Source of the DNA: CAVYHJ01 sp963768165 [NCBI: uncultured bacterium]
GTDB lineage: Bacteria; UBP4; UBA4092
Length of the DNA: 64,000 nt
NCBI GenBank assembly: GCA_963768165.1
Contig: CAVYHJ010000002.1
Location: forward strand, 1,193,977 to 1,257,976
Direction: 5' to 3'
Shown here: positions 60,624 to 64,000 of the stretch, in pieces
How positions within the stretch are numbered: the stretch's first letter is position 1
Layout: every line of letters starts with the position of its first letter
Position numbers and translations under genes: made by a program
The notes under the pieces: generated by a model
What the model saw: only the letters and a program-made list of their open reading frames with translations
Database searches by the model: none
What the model was told of the DNA's origin: nothing

Positions 60624-63600
60624 TTACGGGAATAAATCCGGATCGCCGTAATTGGGGTCATCTTCGTCCAAATCAAGGTCTACGTTAGAAATCTGTAAGA
60701 CTCCCGGTACATCACTGCGAACCCCAAATTGCATCTGATAATACGGATTGACCGGCATCCCCACCGTACGATACGTCCCATTTAATAAGATCCCCACACC
60801 CGCCGCCGCAATTAAATTACTCCCCGGCAAACCAATCGCCACTTGACCGCTGGTTTGAACACCATACGCCGCAACCAGGATGACACCTAGTGAATCAAAG
60901 TCCCCGGATAGCGTGCTGATGGATGCACGAACTCCTATTTGCCGCATAGGATTCACCGCAAAGGTCGCGGGAGCACCCGCCACTCCATTGTCGGCCGTCC
61001 ATTCAATTCCTTCTGTGATCCCGGTGGTCGTGCCCGAGAAATCTACCTGTAACCCTCCGCCCGAAATCAACGTCCCCGCAATCCCTCCCGCTCCGGGATA
61101 ACCTTCCTCACCCCATCCCACCGTATCGGACTGTTGCGTAAAGTATCCATACGGATATCCATACCGCGTCTTGTACCGGTTCGCATCTACCAATGTCGGC
61201 GCACTGTTTATTACTTGTATCTCATCCAGATATACATTCCCCGGTTGGCCGGCTTTGAATTGAATCTGCGGAAAACCAAAGGTGGAATCCGCATGAACCA
61301 ACATGGGCGTTTCAATCCAGGTCCATATGGCCGGTATTCCAAAATATAAATTTCCCGCGATATCCGTGGCAATCCCCGGTGCCGGCGAATTACTAAAACC
61401 ATATAAATACGCTTCATGGGTATTGGTACTATTATCCGCGACAATTCTCATGCGCATGGTATACCATTGATTCCCTACCATCGGAACATAATCAAATGGA
61501 AAAGGTGTAATTTTGACGCCTTCATCGGCATTATCAAAGTGGAATGACCAGATTCCATTGGCTTGTGTTCCAGCAATATCCGTGTAACTCGTCAGCCAAC
61601 CAGAGGTAGCTAACAAAATCCGCCCAGGAGGAATTTCCAGACCATACGCCGTGGTATCGTTGGCCGAATTGAAAGTTCCATTTAATTGGAGACTCGTGTA
61701 AACCTCTATTTTTTCCCGATCAATATCTTCACCATACGGTTGATTGGATTGTGCCGCGGCTATCACATAGACATAGACAGGGCCATTTTGATTGGGCGCC
61801 AAGGCCGTTATGATAACAGCGGTATTCCCACTCCAAGTGGCGCTCACCAAAGTCGAATCACTCACTTGCAAGGCATCCGAGAAACCAAAGGAATTAGGCG
61901 GTAACGGAGACCCGTTACTGATGGTATAATTCGCGACATTGACGGTATAGGATTCGCCCACATTTAATCCAACCTTCGGCAGTTTCTGAATCTTATATCT
62001 GGAATATTTTACTTTATTGGTCAAGGTAACCGTGGCACTGTTATTGGAAGCCGTATAGACATTGGTTCCCGAAGTCGCGGAATTAAAATAACCACCCTGA
62101 TTGACAAGGGTACTCTGCAAACCATACGAAGTAGTATCCAACGAAGTCAACCCCAGGAAATTCGTTACGAGTGCATAGCTCAATATTGGCCCGCCCTGAT
62201 TATAGTCATACATATCAAAAGCAGTATTCAAAGATTCCGCCAGGAATAATTTCAAACTGGGGATAAATGGGAAGTACGGTGGTAACGTTGAACTGACATT
62301 CAACGTTATATAATTTGATTCGTCAGCAGTACTCGCTCCAAAGGCATTGCTGGCAATCAATCGGACACTATACGAAGTCGGAACCTGCACCTGGCTATAG
62401 GTATGCGACGGATTCTGGAGGTTACTGATCCCACCATCACCAAAATTCCAATTCCAACTGGTCGGATTATTTTTCGAGGTATCCGTAAAGTTAACCAGCA
62501 TCGGACCGTAACCGACCGTCGGCGTTCCATAGAATCCTGCACTCGGAGGAGATTCAAACAGGCTAATATAATTGGTATAGGTAACCGTGGTCACACCAAA
62601 AACGTTGCCTGTTATCAATCGCACAGAATAAGATGTCGCAACCCCAACGGAGGCATAGGTATGAGATGGATTTTGCAGATTGCTGTTTCCGCCATCCCCA
62701 AATCCCCAAATCCAACTGGTCGGATTATTGGCGGAAGTATCTTTGAAAACAACTGTTAAGGGTCCGTTGCCAGTCGTAGGTGTCGCATAGAATCCTGCGT
62801 TTGCCGCGGTTTCTGTTATATAAATATAATTAGCATAGGTTGCTGTCGCAGTACCAAATGGACTACTGGCAATTAACTGCACGGTGTACGAAGTCGGTGT
62901 CGTAACTTTGGCATAGGTATGAGATGGGTTCTGAATATCGCTGGAACTACCATCGCCAAAACTCCACGCCCAAGCACTCGGGCTATTTCCAGAAGTATCC
63001 GTGAAATTTACTGAGAGCGGACCCAGACCTGTAGTAAGCGACGCGTAAAATTCGGCAGTAGGTGGTTTCTCTGTCACATAAATATAATTGCTTCGGATGG
63101 ATGTGCTGGTTCCAAATCCATTACTGACCACCAAGGTAATCGTATAGGTCGTCGGCGCAACTACAGTACCGTAGGTATGACTCGGATTTTTCTGAATACT
63201 GGTACTACCATCTCCGAAATTCCAATTCCAAGAGGTTGGGTTATTCACAGACGTATCCTGGAAACTACAGACAAATGTACCGCCAATTCCAGTGGTTTGA
63301 GTAGCAAAAAATCCGGCGACCGGCGGAGGTCCAGTGATAGAAATATATGAATTCAATATACCCGTAGAAGTGCCGTACACGTTCGTAGCAATTAATTGAA
63401 CATTATATGTGGTCGAAACTATGGTGCTATTGTAAGTATAAATTGGATTTTGTGTTGTACTGGTTCCGCCATCACCAAAACTCCAATTCCATTTGTAAGG
63501 ATTATTTCCGGAAGTATCCGTAAAGTGGACCAATAACGGAATATTTCCGCTCGTCGGTGTTCCATAAAATCCTATACTTGGTGATGGTTCCGTCACCTTA

Positions 63601-64000
63601 ATATAATTACTCTGCGTAGACGTGCTCGTTCCAAAAGGTGTCGTCACAATTAACCGTAGGGTATAATTTGTAGGTACTGTGACCATCCCGTAGGTATGGA
63701 AAATCGTACTACTATTCACTGTCGTACTTTGAGCACTCCCGTCTCCAAAATTAAAGATCTGCGTCTCCACTCCATAGACATTCCCCGATGTGTCCACAAA
63801 ATTCACTCCTAACGGTCCGTTCCCAGACGTCGGACTCCCATAGAATCCCGCATTCGGTTTCGGTTCCGCCACCATAATATAATTGTTCTTTGTAGATGTG
63901 CTCGTCCCAAAGGACGTTATCACGATTAACTGTACCGTATAACTCGTGGGTACCGTCACTGTCCCATAGGTATGCGATACCGTCGGACTATTCAATGTCG
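60624..64000 (-). CDS. Giant secreted PKD-repeat protein, C-terminal part (continues past the right edge)
   Basis: 1,124 residues visible; the frame is open at the right edge. The N-terminal visible part holds a partial and six full PKD domains, each with an F(G)DG turn (NFGDG, SFGDG, GFGDG) and a following SHTY or THTY strand, from about residue 1 to 620. The C-terminal 500 residues are beta-rich with carbohydrate-binding-like modules (VYLDEIQVINSAPT, LDLDEDDPNYGD). PKD repeats are extracellular spacers, so it is probably a surface adhesin or glycan-binding protein. The duplicated 3' fragment is at 60430-60535. Confidence 0.85.
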   Translation of the reverse strand, partial: TLNSPTVSHTYGTVTVPTSYTVQLIVITSFGTSTSTKNNYIMVAEPKPNAGFYGSPTSGNGPLGVNFVDTSGNVYGVETQIFNFGDGSAQSTTVNSSTIFHTYGMVTVPTNYTLRLIVTTPFGTSTSTQSNYIKVTEPSPSIGFYGTPTSGNIPLLVHFTDTSGNNPYKWNWSFGDGGTSTTQNPIYTYNSTIVSTTYNVQLIATNVYGTSTGILNSYISITGPPPVAGFFATQTTGIGGTFVCSFQDTSVNNPTSWNWNFGDGSTSIQKNPSHTYGTVVAPTTYTITLVVSNGFGTSTSIRSNYIYVTEKPPTAEFYASLTTGLGPLSVNFTDTSGNSPSAWAWSFGDGSSSDIQNPSHTYAKVTTPTSYTVQLIASSPFGTATATYANYIYITETAANAGFYATPTTGNGPLTVVFKDTSANNPTSWIWGFGDGGNSNLQNPSHTYASVGVATSYSVRLITGNVFGVTTVTYTNYISLFESPPSAGFYGTPTVGYGPMLVNFTDTSKNNPTSWNWNFGDGGISNLQNPSHTYSQVQVPTSYSVRLIASNAFGASTADESNYITLNVSSTLPPYFPFIPSLKLFLAESLNTAFDMYDYNQGGPILSYALVTNFLGLTSLDTTSYGLQSTLVNQGGYFNSATSGTNVYTASNNSATVTLTNKVKYSRYKIQKLPKVGLNVGESYTVNVANYTISNGSPLPPNSFGFSDALQVSDSTLVSATWSGNTAVIITALAPNQNGPVYVYVIAAAQSNQPYGEDIDREKIEVYTSLQLNGTFNSANDTTAYGLEIPPGRILLATSGWLTSYTDIAGTQANGIWSFHFDNADEGVKITPFPFDYVPMVGNQWYTMRMRIVADNSTNTHEAYLYGFSNSPAPGIATDIAGNLYFGIPAIWTWIETPMLVHADSTFGFPQIQFKAGQPGNVYLDEIQVINSAPTLVDANRYKTRYGYPYGYFTQQSDTVGWGEEGYPGAGGIAGTLISGGGLQVDFSGTTTGITEGIEWTADNGVAGAPATFAVNPMRQIGVRASISTLSGDFDSLGVILVAAYGVQTSGQVAIGLPGSNLIAAAGVGILLNGTYRTVGMPVNPYYQMQFGVRSDVPGVLQISNVDLDLDEDDPNYGDPDLFP

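Noticed and set aside
1-64000. tRNA or rRNA genes
   Set aside because: None recognised by eye; RNase P RNA and the probable 6S RNA are the only RNA genes I can support. A tRNAscan run would settle tRNAs.

Overview
The window reads as a chromosomal segment of an uncultured, LPS-making (diderm) bacterium with moderate-to-low GC. It encodes BamA, a Skp/OmpH chaperone, LpxD and a fused LpxC-FabZ. It also carries an McsA-McsB-ClpC arginine-phosphorylation/protease operon, a type II secretion/type IV pilus-like operon with a fused PilM-PilN protein, and many secreted repeat proteins (kelch, LamG, parallel beta-helix, PKD). This combination is typical of candidate phyla around the PVC/Omnitrophota/Hydrogenedentota part of the tree. 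That placement is inference; no rRNA gene is present to settle it.

Layout. 1-3,000: two secreted surface-type proteins (a kelch gene cut by the window edge and a double-LamG protein) with near-duplicate leaders. 3,189-8,487: a leftward envelope/redox operon (TPR protein, MauE-thioredoxin fusion, DUF1573 protein, metallophosphatase fused to a tetrahaem cytochrome). 8,700-12,110: housekeeping genes pyrE, rsmA and glmS. 12,447-14,320: an AT-rich restriction island with a truncated DNA methyltransferase and two nuclease genes, one BglII-like. 14,747-22,851: nagA, a DUF3108 protein, an EEP phosphatase, a tandem pair of GT87-like glycosyltransferases, an IS481-type insertion sequence and a B12-binding radical SAM protein. 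23,098-25,896: a HEPN-like gene and an IS4-family element. 26,028-28,844: secreted beta-helix proteins.

28,884-29,066 on the minus strand is a probable 6S RNA with a consensus sigma-70 promoter and an intrinsic terminator. 29,978-37,722 is the leftward secretion/pilus operon gspI-J-K-pilMN-pilO-pilP/gspC-like-gspD. 38,000-46,509 holds mixed genes (kelch protein, membrane glycosyltransferase, Smr, GmhB-like phosphatase, receiver protein, two methyltransferase/hydrolase genes, P-loop kinase, ankyrin protein). 46,719-47,133 is RNase P RNA with its own promoter and terminator. 47,768-59,885 carries leuB, the lpxC/fabZ-lpxD-skp-bamA cluster (transcribed bamA first), mcsA-mcsB-clpC and ilvE. 60,624-64,000 is the C-terminal part of a giant PKD-repeat protein, with a decayed paralogue fragment downstream.

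Several families of short palindromic repeats are spread through intergenic DNA. Two of them, including a ~163-bp multi-hairpin element found only next to the two AT-rich defence-like islands, differ between copies in stem sequence while keeping the pairing. They are the best candidates here for something undescribed. Several genes have no visible Shine-Dalgarno sequence, so their starts are less certain and are discussed case by case.
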